DNA of 64,000 nucleotides from Hymenobacter jejuensis. GTDB lineage: Bacteria > Bacteroidota > Bacteroidia > Cytophagales > Hymenobacteraceae. Location of the stretch: contig NZ_CP040896.1 of NCBI RefSeq assembly GCF_006337165.1, positions 2,666,001 through 2,730,000 on the forward strand, in the 5' to 3' direction. The notes beneath the pieces were generated by a model. The model saw nothing but the letters and a program-made list of their open reading frames with translations, did not search any database and had not been told where the DNA came from. Shown piece after piece: positions 36,830-46,429 of the stretch (position 1 is its first letter; every line of letters starts with the position of its first letter). Both the position numbers and the translations under genes were made by a program.

Positions 36830-38110
36830 TCATTGCGCGGCGCCGGAATTTGTTTCTTCCTGTTCTTCGTCAGTTTCGAATTCTTGGCGGATAATTCGGA
36901 AGACGTCCTCAACGGTTTCTTCTTCCAATTCCGTCCGCCGGACGATATCTTCTTTGCTGACAGCCAATACGGAACGTCCGGTATCGAGGCCGATTTTTTT
37001 CAGCTCATCGAGTACCCAACCTTCAATTTCGTCTTGGAATTCGTCGAGGGCGATATCTTCCTCATAATCACCGGCTTCCCGGAATACGTCGATTTCCATA
37101 CCCACCAACCGGCTCGCCAATTTAATGTTGGCACCGCCGCGGCCGATGGCCAAACTGACTTGGTCCGGCTTCAAGAACACCGAAACCCGACCAGTTTGTT
37201 CGTTTATTTTGATCGAACCGATTTTAGCTGGCGACAAGGCGCGCTGGATATAGAGTTCGAGGTTATCAGTGTAGTTTATTACGTCGATGTTCTCGTTCTC
37301 CAGTTCCCGCACCACTGCGTGAATACGCGAACCTTTCATGCCCACGCAAGCACCTACTGGATCGATGCGGTCGTCGTAGCTTTCAACGGCTACCTTGGCC
37401 CGCTCGCCGGGTTCGCGCACGATGTTCTTGATCGTAATCAAGCCGTCGTAGATTTCCGGTACTTCTTGTTCGAATAAACGCTCAAGAAAAGCCGGTGCTG
37501 CACGCGACAGGATGATTTTTGGGGTGCCGTTGATGATTTCTACGCGGTGTACGACGGCCCGGACAGTATCTCCCTTACGGTAGCGGTCCTTCGGGATCTG
37601 CTCCGCTTTGGGCAATACCAACTCGTTTTCTTCCTTGTCTAAAATCAAAGCCTCGCGGCTCCATACCTGATATACTTCGCCGGTGACCACTTCGCCGACC
37701 ATGTCCTTGTATTGCTGATAGAGATGGTCGCGCTCCAGATCCTTCACGCGCTGAATCAGCGTTTGACGAGCCATCAGCACGGCCCGACGACCGAAGTCTT
37801 CCAGCTTAACTTCCTCGGCAACCTGCTCGCCTACTTCGAAGTCGGCTTCAATTTTCTGGGCCTCGGCCAACGGAATTTTGTCGAAATCCCAAATGTCCTC
37901 GGAGTTGTCGTCCACGATTTCGCGGTTACGCCAGATCTCGAGGTCGCCTTTGTCTACGTTGATGATGACGTCAAAATTCTCATCAGTCGTGTACTTTTTC
38001 CGAATCATCGTGCGGAACACGTCCTCCAAGATGCTCATCATCGTGGGGCGGTCAATGTTCTTCGACCGAGCGAACTCGGCAAACGATTCGATTAAGACGT
38101 GGCTGTTCAT
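36830..38110 (-). CDS. nusA: Transcription termination/antitermination factor NusA
   Basis: The 426-residue protein starts at MNSHVLIESFAEFARSKNIDRPTMM (complement of 38108-38110). It shows the N-terminal RNA polymerase-binding domain (about 1-130), the S1 domain (about 135-200, GEVVTGEVYQVWSREALIL), and two KH domains (about 200-345) with GACVGMKGSRIHAVVREL and AIGRGGANIKLASRL. The C-terminal acidic repeats of E. coli NusA are absent, as in other Bacteroidetes; the tail is short and Glu-rich. It lies between rimP and infB, the classic arrangement. Confidence 0.97.
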   Translation of the reverse strand: MNSHVLIESFAEFARSKNIDRPTMMSILEDVFRTMIRKKYTTDENFDVIINVDKGDLEIWRNREIVDDNSEDIWDFDKIPLAEAQKIEADFEVGEQVAEEVKLEDFGRRAVLMARQTLIQRVKDLERDHLYQQYKDMVGEVVTGEVYQVWSREALILDKEENELVLPKAEQIPKDRYRKGDTVRAVVHRVEIINGTPKIILSRAAPAFLERLFEQEVPEIYDGLITIKNIVREPGERAKVAVESYDDRIDPVGACVGMKGSRIHAVVRELENENIDVINYTDNLELYIQRALSPAKIGSIKINEQTGRVSVFLKPDQVSLAIGRGGANIKLASRLVGMEIDVFREAGDYEEDIALDEFQDEIEGWVLDELKKIGLDTGRSVLAVSKEDIVRRTELEEETVEDVFRIIRQEFETDEEQEETNSGAAQ

Positions 38111-38208
38111 GTTGTTGTGAAAGTGTTGACTGCAAGCAAAGAGCAAAGGCCGCTGCGGCTAACTGCTCCCCGGCTGACAGCCAGTGGTAAAATGAACATT
38201 ATTAGAAA

Positions 38209-38237
38209 GTTAGTCAATAGATAAATTATTGACTAAC
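38209..38237. repeat. 11-bp inverted repeat between rimP and nusA
   Basis: Arms GTTAGTCAATA (38209-38219) and TATTGACTAAC (38227-38237) are exact complements around a 7-base loop. It lies in the 133-base rimP-nusA gap. It is AT-rich without a T tract, so a weak attenuator, processing site or operator is possible. Confidence 0.5.
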
Positions 38238-38243
38238 AATAGA

Positions 38244-38714
38244 TTACTTAAATGAGATAACGACTTTGGCTTCCTTAATATCCGCGAACGGTACGAAGGC
38301 AGCGGGCAGCGTTTTACTCTTCTTTTTGTCCTTCACTACTTCGGCCAGCTGAATGCCTTCTGCTTCAGTAGCTTCCAGAGCGCCCGTTTTTTCGGTGCCA
38401 TCGTTTAGCTTGAGGCTAAGTGAGCGGCCGACGTGGCGGGTGTATTGACGCGGATCGGTCAGGGGCTGGTCGGCGCCGGGTGAAGTTACTTCCAAGGTGT
38501 AGCTAGCTTCCTCACCGTAAGCCTCGTCGATGCGACGCGCTAACCGGCGGCTGACCTGCGCACACTCGTCAATGCCTACGCCTTGCTCGCCGTCCAAGAT
38601 GGCCGTTACCTTGGGCCGAATTGCGTCGGATACGGTAAGCCCCACGACAAATAGCTCCGGGCCAGGCAGGCTGTCCTGAAGCATTTCGGCGATGTGGTTG
38701 CGGTCAAATTTCAT
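38244..38714 (-). CDS. rimP: Ribosome maturation factor RimP
   Basis: The protein is 156 residues from MKFDRNHIAEML (complement of 38712-38714). It has the RimP_N alpha/beta domain (about 5-80; LTVSDAIRPKVTAILDGEQGVGIDECAQVSRRLARRID) with the family's EVTSPGADQPLTDPRQYTRHVGR at about 88-110, then the C-terminal SH3-like barrel (about 112-156). RimP is needed for 30S subunit maturation. It is the first gene of the rimP-nusA-infB cluster and has a good upstream promoter. Confidence 0.95.
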   Translation of the reverse strand: MKFDRNHIAEMLQDSLPGPELFVVGLTVSDAIRPKVTAILDGEQGVGIDECAQVSRRLARRIDEAYGEEASYTLEVTSPGADQPLTDPRQYTRHVGRSLSLKLNDGTEKTGALEATEAEGIQLAEVVKDKKKSKTLPAAFVPFADIKEAKVVISFK

Positions 38715-38782
38715 AGAGCTCAAACTAGGCGACAAAAGAAAGAGGGGACTACTCGTCCCCTCTTCTGTACTCATTGCTGGCG

Positions 38783-38813
38783 CAAAGATAGTGCAAAATC
38801 CGGCCATTTGCAA
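38783..38813 (-). promoter_or_regulatory. Promoter of rimP-nusA-infB
   Basis: TTG (complement of 38811-38813), a 20-base spacer and TATCTTTG (complement of 38783-38790) form a full Bacteroidetes promoter, about 69 bases before the rimP ATG. Confidence 0.6.
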
Positions 38814-38842
38814 GCCGGTGGTTCACCGAAGCTTAGGAGCTG

Positions 38843-41800
38843 CTAGCGTCGGATTTCCACCCATCCTTTGCTGGTGCGGCCGTCGGGAGTGTGCATCAAA
38901 TAGTAATACACCCCATCGGGCTGGTTGATTCCATTCCAGTCATTTTGGTAGCTGGCCGACTCAAACACTTTGCTGCCCCAACGCGAAAATATCTGGACGC
39001 GGGGTGGGCAGTTTTCCGTTAGAACGAAGTAATCATTCTTGCCGTCGTTGTTGGGCGTGATAATATTAGGCGGCGTAAACGCTTCCTTCACTTCAATGAT
39101 TGGCAGGCTAATGGTCACGCTGCAACGCGTGTCATTGTACGGAAGCGTCACCTTGGGCTGGTAACGGCCGGCTTTGGTGTACGTGTGATCGGCGCTGGAG
39201 CCGTTGGCCGCAGAGGTATTGTCGCCAAAATCCCAAGAAGCGTCGGCGATGGCATTGCTAAAGAGCACATGCAGCGGCGCCTCGCGGTTTTGTGGGCAGT
39301 AGTCGGGGGACCAGGTAGGGCGAGCCGTAGGCGGAGTTGCTACGCTGATGCGGCGCGTGACAGAGCCGGTACACGCCTCATTGGACGCGGTGTAGGTAAG
39401 CGTGACCGATCCGGTGAAACCTGCGGGCGGGGTAAACTGTCCGTCCGCCGTGACGTACGAACCGCTCCACTTGCCGCCCACGGGCGTGGCCCTGACGCGA
39501 AAAGGCTGTGTAGTGCCGGGGCACAGCACCGTGTCGGGTGCCGTTTGGGCCGTGACGTTACCTACTACCGTGATTTCGTAAGTGCCTTGTACATTGCAAC
39601 TTCCGTAATCGTAAGTGCCGTAGCTGAGGCTGTGTTTGCCTACGCCTGCCGTGGCTGGCACAAACGTGAAGCTATCGTAATAGCCGCTCACGCCTCGGCC
39701 GCTCCAGTACATTCCTTTCGGAAGGACTACAGCCGAAGTGTTGGTCACGCAGTAAACCGGCAGCGTGGGCAACGTAATCTGTGGACTTCGTTGCACTGTG
39801 GCCGTCAGCAAACTGCTGGACGTACAGCCGTCTGGGCCTTCCAAGGTGTACGTCAGCTTTTGGCTACCGACTAAGGCAGCGGTTGGGGTAAAAACATAAC
39901 CGTCAGGTATCGAGCCACTTACGCCAGGGCCACTCCATTTGCCGCCCGCTGGATTTCCTTTTAGGCGCACAGCTGCTGCCCCCGAACAAATGCTGAAGTC
40001 GGGACCAGCTATGGCGTTGACGACCGTAACCACCTGCGTGGCCCGTGCCTGGCAGCCGTTTGCCTGGTACGTATAAGTGAGTGTGTGCGTGCCGGAGCCA
40101 GCCCCCGCCGGATAAAATACATTGCCTGATACGCCCGGTCCGCTGAAGGTGCCGCCCGCCGGCATAGCCGTCAGCGTGACGGATGGGTTGCTGAACCCGT
40201 TCAGGCAGAAAGAGGTCTGCGGAAATTGGGTGAAAGCAGCCGTGAGGGCCGGTACAACATTTACTTTCAGAACCGATTCGCCGCCGCAAAGGCCAGTGCC
40301 GAGCACCGTGTACGTGAGCAATTGCTGGCCCAGCAAATTGGCATTGGGTACAAATTTATAACCTGTTGCTAATGAACCAGTTACTCCGGGGCCGCTCCAG
40401 GTGCCACCGGCAGGCGTTCCGACGAGTGGCAACCCATCAGAGTCTACACAGACCGTTACATCCGGACCAGCCAAGATGGCGCTGGGCTCGAAGTTAAATT
40501 TGAAAGCAGCGTTGTTGCAGTTGGTGCTGCCGTTGGTGCTGGAGAAAGTGCTGACGCCAGCGGGGATGGGAAAATTCGAAAGCCCCCCACAGCCCCCGCA
40601 CACGGCTTGGTACACAATGCCGCGCTTGTCGAAGCGAGACGTGCCGCCATCGACGTGCTCTCCGTATCCGCCAGCACCGCCGAAAAATGTGGCGTATTCG
40701 AGCTTGGTCCCGCCAGCGGAAAGCTGCATTAAATAGAAGTCGGACCCATCGGTAGTGGTTTGGAAAGCAGTGGGCGTTACGGGCAAGCCCTGCGTATTGC
40801 CGCCTGTGTAGTTTTCACCGCCGTAGCCACTCACAAAAATGCGGTCGCATTGGTCCACCAGAAAGGCCGTAGGTGATATGTCGATGATCGAGCGGCCACT
40901 GCCGAATACGGTCGAAAAGTCGGTAGTGCTGAGGTCGGCCGTGAGCTTATGGATAAACTGGCGGCTGCCGCTGTTGGCATAATGCCCGGGGGTAACGGGG
41001 TAATTGCCAAGGGTTTGTCCCAGTACATACACGTTGCCGCTGTTGTCGAGCTGCACAAAATACCCTTGGTCGTAAAAGGACGTGCCCAGAAAAGTAGATT
41101 TCTCGATGGTGCTGCCGTTGCTGCTGATCTGGCTCACAAACCCATCGATATCGCCGCGCCGGGAGGGATAGAGACTGCCAGCCGTAGTCGGGAAGTTGCC
41201 GCTGGCGGTGCCGCCGCACACGTATAGGTTGTTGCGAGCATCTAGTTGTAGGGAATAAGCCGCGTCGGGGCCGGTGCCGCCTAAGTAGCTGCTCCACAAT
41301 AAGTTGCTCAGTGAGCCATTCAGCTTACAGACTACTGCATCGCTGGTACCGCCGCCGTAAGTGCTGGCAAAGCCGTTGGCCACCGGGAAGTTGGTCGAAG
41401 AAGTGCAGGAGGCAATGTACACATTGTCGGCGGCATCGACGAGAATATCGCCGCGGAAGGCGTCGCCGTAGTTGCGCACGAGGCTGACGCCGGTGTTGCG
41501 CGGGTCCAGAATGCCGTCGTTGCCGCTGCCGCCCAAGAAGGTCGAGCCAATCAAGCTGGCACCGTTGGCGCTGAGGCGGGTAATAAACAAATCGGAGCCA
41601 GAAGGCAGGGTAGGCGAAGTGCTCGCGCCGTAAGGTTCGACGTAGCTGCCTCCGTTAAAACTCTGGTCGTAAGCGCCGCCCGTAACGGGAAAGTCGCGGG
41701 AGGAAGTAGTCCCGAGGACCAACAAATCACCCTGGTTGTTAACAATGAGACTATGAGGAAATTCTGTGCTAGATCCGCCCAGATACGTGGCCCAGACCCG

Positions 41801-42754
41801 GGCCGCTGATCCTGTGGCCGTCGTGTTGTATTTGATGATGCCAATGTCAACGGCACCGCCAAACGAGGTATCGTAGGCGCCCAAAGAAGTCGGGTATTGC
41901 GGACCGAACACGATGCCGCCAGAGTAGAGATTGCCCTGCGCATCGTAGGTTGCCGTGAAGCCCCAGTTATCGGATTTGGAGCCGGTGAAGGACGAAAAAA
42001 CAATCGTCGGGTCGATGGTCAGGGGGCGCCGCCGGTCGTAGGCCCCGAGGCGAAAATGCACTGCCCGGCCCTCAACGATATAGCGACAGGCTACTGCCTG
42101 ACGCTGGCCTGTAGCGTCGAGCTGCCACGCGTGTGGTACCAGTTCAGTAATGCTACCTACCGACGTATGAATCTCCAAGGCACCGTCGGGGCGGAGGGTG
42201 AGCGCATCGGCTCCTTCGTACTGAAGCTGCACCAAGTCGGGGTTGGCTTTGGCGGCCACGTCAAAATCATACTCAAGCTGCTGATTTTGATTTTCATACA
42301 AACGAGCATCGATGCCGGGCCACAACTCTTTGTAATGGAGTTGCCGATAGCTCGGTACGTTGCTTGCCCATTGCGCCGGGTCGTTGCCGCGAGCATAGTT
42401 GCGCACTTCAGCAGTTTGATCTAAGGGCGAAAGCGTAGCTTGCTCGGAGGTGCCTGCAAACCGTACCCGCAGCGCGTGCGCCTGCAACTTTTCGGTCGCT
42501 TGCCGCGCGGTCTCTTTTTCGGAAAAATGATGCTGTAGCGGATTGCCGGCAAACAGCGCGTAGGTAAAGCCCCCACTTTCGACAAACAGGCGGCCGTTGT
42601 TCAGATCAGCCGCGTAGCGAACCCGGTTGTCCCACTGCCCACGATTTTCAACAAACTCCAGCGTGCGCGAATCGTTCGAAGCCAGCGCCGCTTGGGATAA
42701 TACCATACTACAGCAGCCCACGAGCAGGCAGCTCATACTTCTCCAAAAAGACAT
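38843..42754 (-). CDS. Giant T9SS substrate with SBBP repeats, Ig/PKD-like modules and gliding-type sorting domain
   Basis: The protein is 1303 residues. After a signal peptide (1-25) comes FVENRGQWDNRVRYAADL, the start of a DUF7948-type domain. Beta-propeller SBBP repeats follow (about 240-750; FVSQISSNGSTIEKSTFLGTS and similar). Then come five modules of about 75 residues built on the pattern GGtWSGPGVsG...LTYT, and a PKD-like domain with ASWDFGDNTSA. The C-terminal part, PNIITPNNDGKNDYF...WNGINQPDGVYYYL, is the gliding-motility-associated (CHU_C, T9SS type B) sorting domain. It is therefore expected to leave the cell through SprA and act at the surface, probably as an adhesin or matrix protein. 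It is downstream of and paralogous to the next gene. Confidence 0.9.
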   Translation of the reverse strand: MSFWRSMSCLLVGCCSMVLSQAALASNDSRTLEFVENRGQWDNRVRYAADLNNGRLFVESGGFTYALFAGNPLQHHFSEKETARQATEKLQAHALRVRFAGTSEQATLSPLDQTAEVRNYARGNDPAQWASNVPSYRQLHYKELWPGIDARLYENQNQQLEYDFDVAAKANPDLVQLQYEGADALTLRPDGALEIHTSVGSITELVPHAWQLDATGQRQAVACRYIVEGRAVHFRLGAYDRRRPLTIDPTIVFSSFTGSKSDNWGFTATYDAQGNLYSGGIVFGPQYPTSLGAYDTSFGGAVDIGIIKYNTTATGSAARVWATYLGGSSTEFPHSLIVNNQGDLLVLGTTSSRDFPVTGGAYDQSFNGGSYVEPYGASTSPTLPSGSDLFITRLSANGASLIGSTFLGGSGNDGILDPRNTGVSLVRNYGDAFRGDILVDAADNVYIASCTSSTNFPVANGFASTYGGGTSDAVVCKLNGSLSNLLWSSYLGGTGPDAAYSLQLDARNNLYVCGGTASGNFPTTAGSLYPSRRGDIDGFVSQISSNGSTIEKSTFLGTSFYDQGYFVQLDNSGNVYVLGQTLGNYPVTPGHYANSGSRQFIHKLTADLSTTDFSTVFGSGRSIIDISPTAFLVDQCDRIFVSGYGGENYTGGNTQGLPVTPTAFQTTTDGSDFYLMQLSAGGTKLEYATFFGGAGGYGEHVDGGTSRFDKRGIVYQAVCGGCGGLSNFPIPAGVSTFSSTNGSTNCNNAAFKFNFEPSAILAGPDVTVCVDSDGLPLVGTPAGGTWSGPGVTGSLATGYKFVPNANLLGQQLLTYTVLGTGLCGGESVLKVNVVPALTAAFTQFPQTSFCLNGFSNPSVTLTAMPAGGTFSGPGVSGNVFYPAGAGSGTHTLTYTYQANGCQARATQVVTVVNAIAGPDFSICSGAAAVRLKGNPAGGKWSGPGVSGSIPDGYVFTPTAALVGSQKLTYTLEGPDGCTSSSLLTATVQRSPQITLPTLPVYCVTNTSAVVLPKGMYWSGRGVSGYYDSFTFVPATAGVGKHSLSYGTYDYGSCNVQGTYEITVVGNVTAQTAPDTVLCPGTTQPFRVRATPVGGKWSGSYVTADGQFTPPAGFTGSVTLTYTASNEACTGSVTRRISVATPPTARPTWSPDYCPQNREAPLHVLFSNAIADASWDFGDNTSAANGSSADHTYTKAGRYQPKVTLPYNDTRCSVTISLPIIEVKEAFTPPNIITPNNDGKNDYFVLTENCPPRVQIFSRWGSKVFESASYQNDWNGINQPDGVYYYLMHTPDGRTSKGWVEIRR

Positions 42755-42806
42755 CGGGTAGAAATTGCGGAATAGATACAGCGTTACAAATAGCCCCGCA
42801 AAGTAC

Positions 42807-45800
42807 TCAACGTTTTACCTCTACCCAACCTTTTACCCAGCGGCCTTCTGTGTCGCGCAGGTGGTAATAGTAGACGCCATCGGCCAAATTATCGCCGCGC
42901 CAGTCGTTGCGGTAGTCATCGGTTTCGTACACTTTCGCTCCCCAGCGCGAAAAAACTTTCAACGTGGCCGGCTGGCAGCTGAAAGTAGGCATGAACTGGT
43001 CGTTTTTGCCGTCGCCATTGGGCGTGATGATGTTGGGAACGAATACTGCCCCAACTTCGACGGGCGCAAACTGCGTGACCACCACGCAGCCCGCGTACCG
43101 CGCAGTAAGCTGGACTTTGTAGGTGCCCGGCTTGGTGAATTCGTGCGTCGGGGCGGCTTCGGTAGCGATCGGCGTGTTGTCGCCAAAATCCCAACTGTAG
43201 GTGCCGCCCATCAGGCTGGGCTGAAACTGAATCGTAAGCGGCGCTAACCCCGTGTATTGAGGTGCCGCCGTGCATTCGGGCACGTTGAGGCTAACGCTGG
43301 AGCTGGAAACCGGCGCCAGGGTAATCGTCTTGGTAGCCGACATATCGCAGCCGGTTTTGCCGTAGGTGTATTTCAAGCTGATGACAGCACCGCGGCCGTT
43401 GGTGTTGGGCGGCGTAAACAAGCCGTCGGCCGACACGCCCGTGCCGCTCCAAGTGCCGCCCGCCGGCGTGGCGCCCCGCAGCCGGAAGGCCTTGATCTGA
43501 TCGGCGCACAAGGTAGAGTCCGGACCGGCCGCGACAACAGGCGGCGCGCTGACAATAATAGTGCGACTCACAGCGCCGCAGCCGAGCGTATCGGTGAGGG
43601 AGTAGGTGATCGTGTGTTGCCCGACGCCGGCTCGTGCCGGATCAAAAACATTTCCGGTAACCCCAGGTCCGCTGAAGGTTCCGCCAGGGCTGGGCGTGGC
43701 AGTTAGTGTAAGGGCTGCGCTATTCCGGCACACTTCAGGCGGCAGGGCAAATGTCATAACCGGCTCAGGCATAACTATATAGCGTACCGACCTGGTTGTG
43801 AGGCAAGTGCCCGTGGCCGCGGCCGTATAGGTAAGAATGCTCGAACCGACTTTCGCCACAGAGGGCGTAAACAGGTAACCGCCACCCGGCGCTGCCGTCA
43901 CGCCAGGGCCTTGCCATACGCCACCCGCCGGAGTGCCGCCCAGCGTTACCGGCCCGGCGCTGAGGCAGATGTAGCGGCGCGGGCCGGGATCGGCGATGCG
44001 GGCCCCGAAGTCGAACTTGAAGGCGGCGTTGTTGCAGTTGGTGCTGCCGTTTCGGGTGGAGTAGGTATTCACGCCGGGCGGAAACGGAAAAGCCTGCCGG
44101 CCTTGGCAGCCGCCGCACACGGCATGATACACATAGCCCCGCTTGTCGAAGCGAGAGGTGCCGCCATCGACGTGCTCGTTTACACCCGAACCGCCCAGGA
44201 AAGTGGCGTATTCGAGGGTAGCGGCCCCCGGCGAAAGCTCGGCCAGGTAAAAATCCTCGCCGTCGGTGGTACGCTGCAGGCCGTCGGAGGTCGTTGCCAG
44301 CCCGTCGGTGGTGCCGTTGTAATAGGGGCCAATGGTATTAGGCCCGCCGCCCCAGCCGCACACATAAATGCGCTCGCAATCGTCTACCAGAAAGGCAGTT
44401 GGCGAAAAGCTGATGGCGCTTTCGCTGTTGGTACTGCGCACGCCAATGGTAGTGCCCAGCAACACGTTTTTTAGGTCGGCATCAAACTTCAGAATGTATT
44501 GTCCGCTGGTCCGGACGTTGTAAGTGCCTGCGGTAATGGGCATTACGCCTTTGCTTTGGCCCAGCAAGTACACATCGCCGTCGCCGTCGAGCTGAATAAA
44601 ATACGCCTGGTCGGATTTGCTGGTGCCCACGTAGCTGGCTCTTATCAAGCCTTGGCCATCGGGGCGGATACGCGCCACGTAGCCGTCTACATCCCCCTGA
44701 GCCTTAGGCTGATAGCCATCAGTAGAGAAAGCAAAGTTGGTGCTGGTGGTGCCGCCACATACAAATACTTCCCCGTTGGCCGCCAATTGCAGCGAATACG
44801 TGGCATCGTATTGATTACCACCCAGATAGGTGCTCCAAGTCAATTGACTCAGATTCGGGGTGAGCTTGCACACTACGCCATCGGTAAGGCCACCCAACGT
44901 GCGCTGGAACCCATTGACTATGGGGAAGTTAGCAGAAGCCGTTGCCGAGGCAATATATACGTTGTTGTTAGCGTCGGTGAGGATGTCGCCGCGAAACTGA
45001 TCGCCGTAGTTGCGCACCAGTGGGCTAGAGGTAGTGGCCGAAGCCTGCACCAGCCCGTCGTTGTTGCTGCCACCGAGGTAGGTAGAGCTCAGCAACTTTT
45101 GCCCATCGGAGCTAAGGCACGTAACTACTAAGTCGGAGCCGTTGGTGTAGGGGATACCGTTCAGAAAACTACCCGATACGGCGATGCCACCGCCAAATGC
45201 ACTTTGGTACGCCGAGCTGGTAACGGGGTAATCGCGCGAGCTGGTGCTGCCTAGAATCAGGAGTTCGTTGCGTGCGTTCACCACCATGCTGTGGGGTGCA
45301 TCCGCCTGATTGCCACCCAAATACGTCGCGTAAAGCCGGGAAGCCGCACCGTTTACGCTGGGGTTGTACTTGATGATGGCCATGTCGATGATGCCGTTGA
45401 ATGACACATCGTAAGCGCCGGTGGTAGCCGGATAGCCAATGCCGAACACGATGCCGCCGGAGTAAAGATTGCCCTGCGCGTCGTAAGTCGCCGTGAAGCC
45501 CCAGTTGTCGGCTGTAGAACCAGTAAAAGACGAAAAGACGATCGTCGGGTCGATGACCAGCGGAAGCTTTTGATTGTAAGTGCCTAATTTAAAAGAGATT
45601 ACATTTTTACTCAATACGAACTCACAAGGCACTGCTATGCGCCGCTCCCCGACCTGCTGCCAAGCCAGCGGCGCCTGTTCGGTAACCGTGCCCACCGAAG
45701 TCCGGATAACGAGCCGGCCGTTGTCGAGGCCGAGCTGGTCGGCGCCGGTGTAGCGCAGCCGAATGGCCGAAGGTTTGGCGCCCGCCGCTACCGTAAAGTC

Positions 45801-46301
45801 GTATTCCAGCTTCTCTTGGTTTTCATACAAGTGCACGCCGACGCCGGGGTACACGTCGCCGTACGTAACCTCGTGAAAACCCTGTGCGCCGTCGGCCCAC
45901 TGCTTTGCGTCGGAGCCGCGGAAGTAGTTGCGCGTGCCGGGCGTGGCCTCCACACCCGTAAGCTTGGGTTTGGCGTTGGCGCCTTCGAAAGTCACGGAAT
46001 AGGCATGTGCGCGCAGCTTGTCGGGCAGTGCGCTGCTGGTAGCGTTCGTATGGCTCTGCTCGTAGTGGGCGTGCAGCGCCTGCGGATCGACGAGCGCGAA
46101 GGTGAAGCCGGTGTTGGTCAGGAACAGCCGGCCGCTCGGCAATTCGGCCATGTAGCGGGCATGGGCGTCCCATTGGCCACGGTTTTCAACAAACTCCAGC
46201 GTGCGCGCTTCGGGCAGCGGCGTAGCTACCTTACCAGACGCGCCGAAAGCACCCGCCAACAACAATAAAAGACATAAAAAACGAAGGGTAGAGTATAGCA
46301 T
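42807..46301 (-). CDS. Giant T9SS substrate, tandem paralogue with fewer modules
   Basis: The protein is 1164 residues with the same plan as its downstream neighbour. It has a signal peptide (1-24), FVENRGQWDAHARYMAELPSGRLF, and SBBP-type propeller repeats with near-identical stretches such as VFSSFTGSTADNWGFTATYDAQGNLYSGGIVFG. Only three Ig-like modules follow (GPGVTAAPGGGYLFTPS, GPGVTGNVFDPA, GTGVSADGLFTPP), then a PKD domain (YSWDFGDNTPI) and the type B sorting domain VPNIITPNGDGKNDQF. A surface role is inferred from the domains. The stop lies 52 bases before the start of the second copy, so the pair may be co-transcribed. Confidence 0.9.
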   Translation of the reverse strand: MLYSTLRFLCLLLLLAGAFGASGKVATPLPEARTLEFVENRGQWDAHARYMAELPSGRLFLTNTGFTFALVDPQALHAHYEQSHTNATSSALPDKLRAHAYSVTFEGANAKPKLTGVEATPGTRNYFRGSDAKQWADGAQGFHEVTYGDVYPGVGVHLYENQEKLEYDFTVAAGAKPSAIRLRYTGADQLGLDNGRLVIRTSVGTVTEQAPLAWQQVGERRIAVPCEFVLSKNVISFKLGTYNQKLPLVIDPTIVFSSFTGSTADNWGFTATYDAQGNLYSGGIVFGIGYPATTGAYDVSFNGIIDMAIIKYNPSVNGAASRLYATYLGGNQADAPHSMVVNARNELLILGSTSSRDYPVTSSAYQSAFGGGIAVSGSFLNGIPYTNGSDLVVTCLSSDGQKLLSSTYLGGSNNDGLVQASATTSSPLVRNYGDQFRGDILTDANNNVYIASATASANFPIVNGFQRTLGGLTDGVVCKLTPNLSQLTWSTYLGGNQYDATYSLQLAANGEVFVCGGTTSTNFAFSTDGYQPKAQGDVDGYVARIRPDGQGLIRASYVGTSKSDQAYFIQLDGDGDVYLLGQSKGVMPITAGTYNVRTSGQYILKFDADLKNVLLGTTIGVRSTNSESAISFSPTAFLVDDCERIYVCGWGGGPNTIGPYYNGTTDGLATTSDGLQRTTDGEDFYLAELSPGAATLEYATFLGGSGVNEHVDGGTSRFDKRGYVYHAVCGGCQGRQAFPFPPGVNTYSTRNGSTNCNNAAFKFDFGARIADPGPRRYICLSAGPVTLGGTPAGGVWQGPGVTAAPGGGYLFTPSVAKVGSSILTYTAAATGTCLTTRSVRYIVMPEPVMTFALPPEVCRNSAALTLTATPSPGGTFSGPGVTGNVFDPARAGVGQHTITYSLTDTLGCGAVSRTIIVSAPPVVAAGPDSTLCADQIKAFRLRGATPAGGTWSGTGVSADGLFTPPNTNGRGAVISLKYTYGKTGCDMSATKTITLAPVSSSSVSLNVPECTAAPQYTGLAPLTIQFQPSLMGGTYSWDFGDNTPIATEAAPTHEFTKPGTYKVQLTARYAGCVVVTQFAPVEVGAVFVPNIITPNGDGKNDQFMPTFSCQPATLKVFSRWGAKVYETDDYRNDWRGDNLADGVYYYHLRDTEGRWVKGWVEVKR

Positions 46302-46392
46302 AAATAGAGGTTCTATCTTGTCGCAAACTACAATGAAAATAGGGTAATCTGACGGGGAACACCCACTCCGCAGGGCTTTCCCGTAGCTGGGC

Positions 46393-46400
46393 TACCTTTG
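46393..46400 (+). promoter_or_regulatory. -7 box for the EEP-family gene
   Basis: TACCTTTG, 30 bases before the GTG start at 46430, which would give a leader of about 24 bases and supports that start. Confidence 0.4.
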
Positions 46401-46429
46401 TCAACCCTCATCCGGGTTTTTCTACTACC

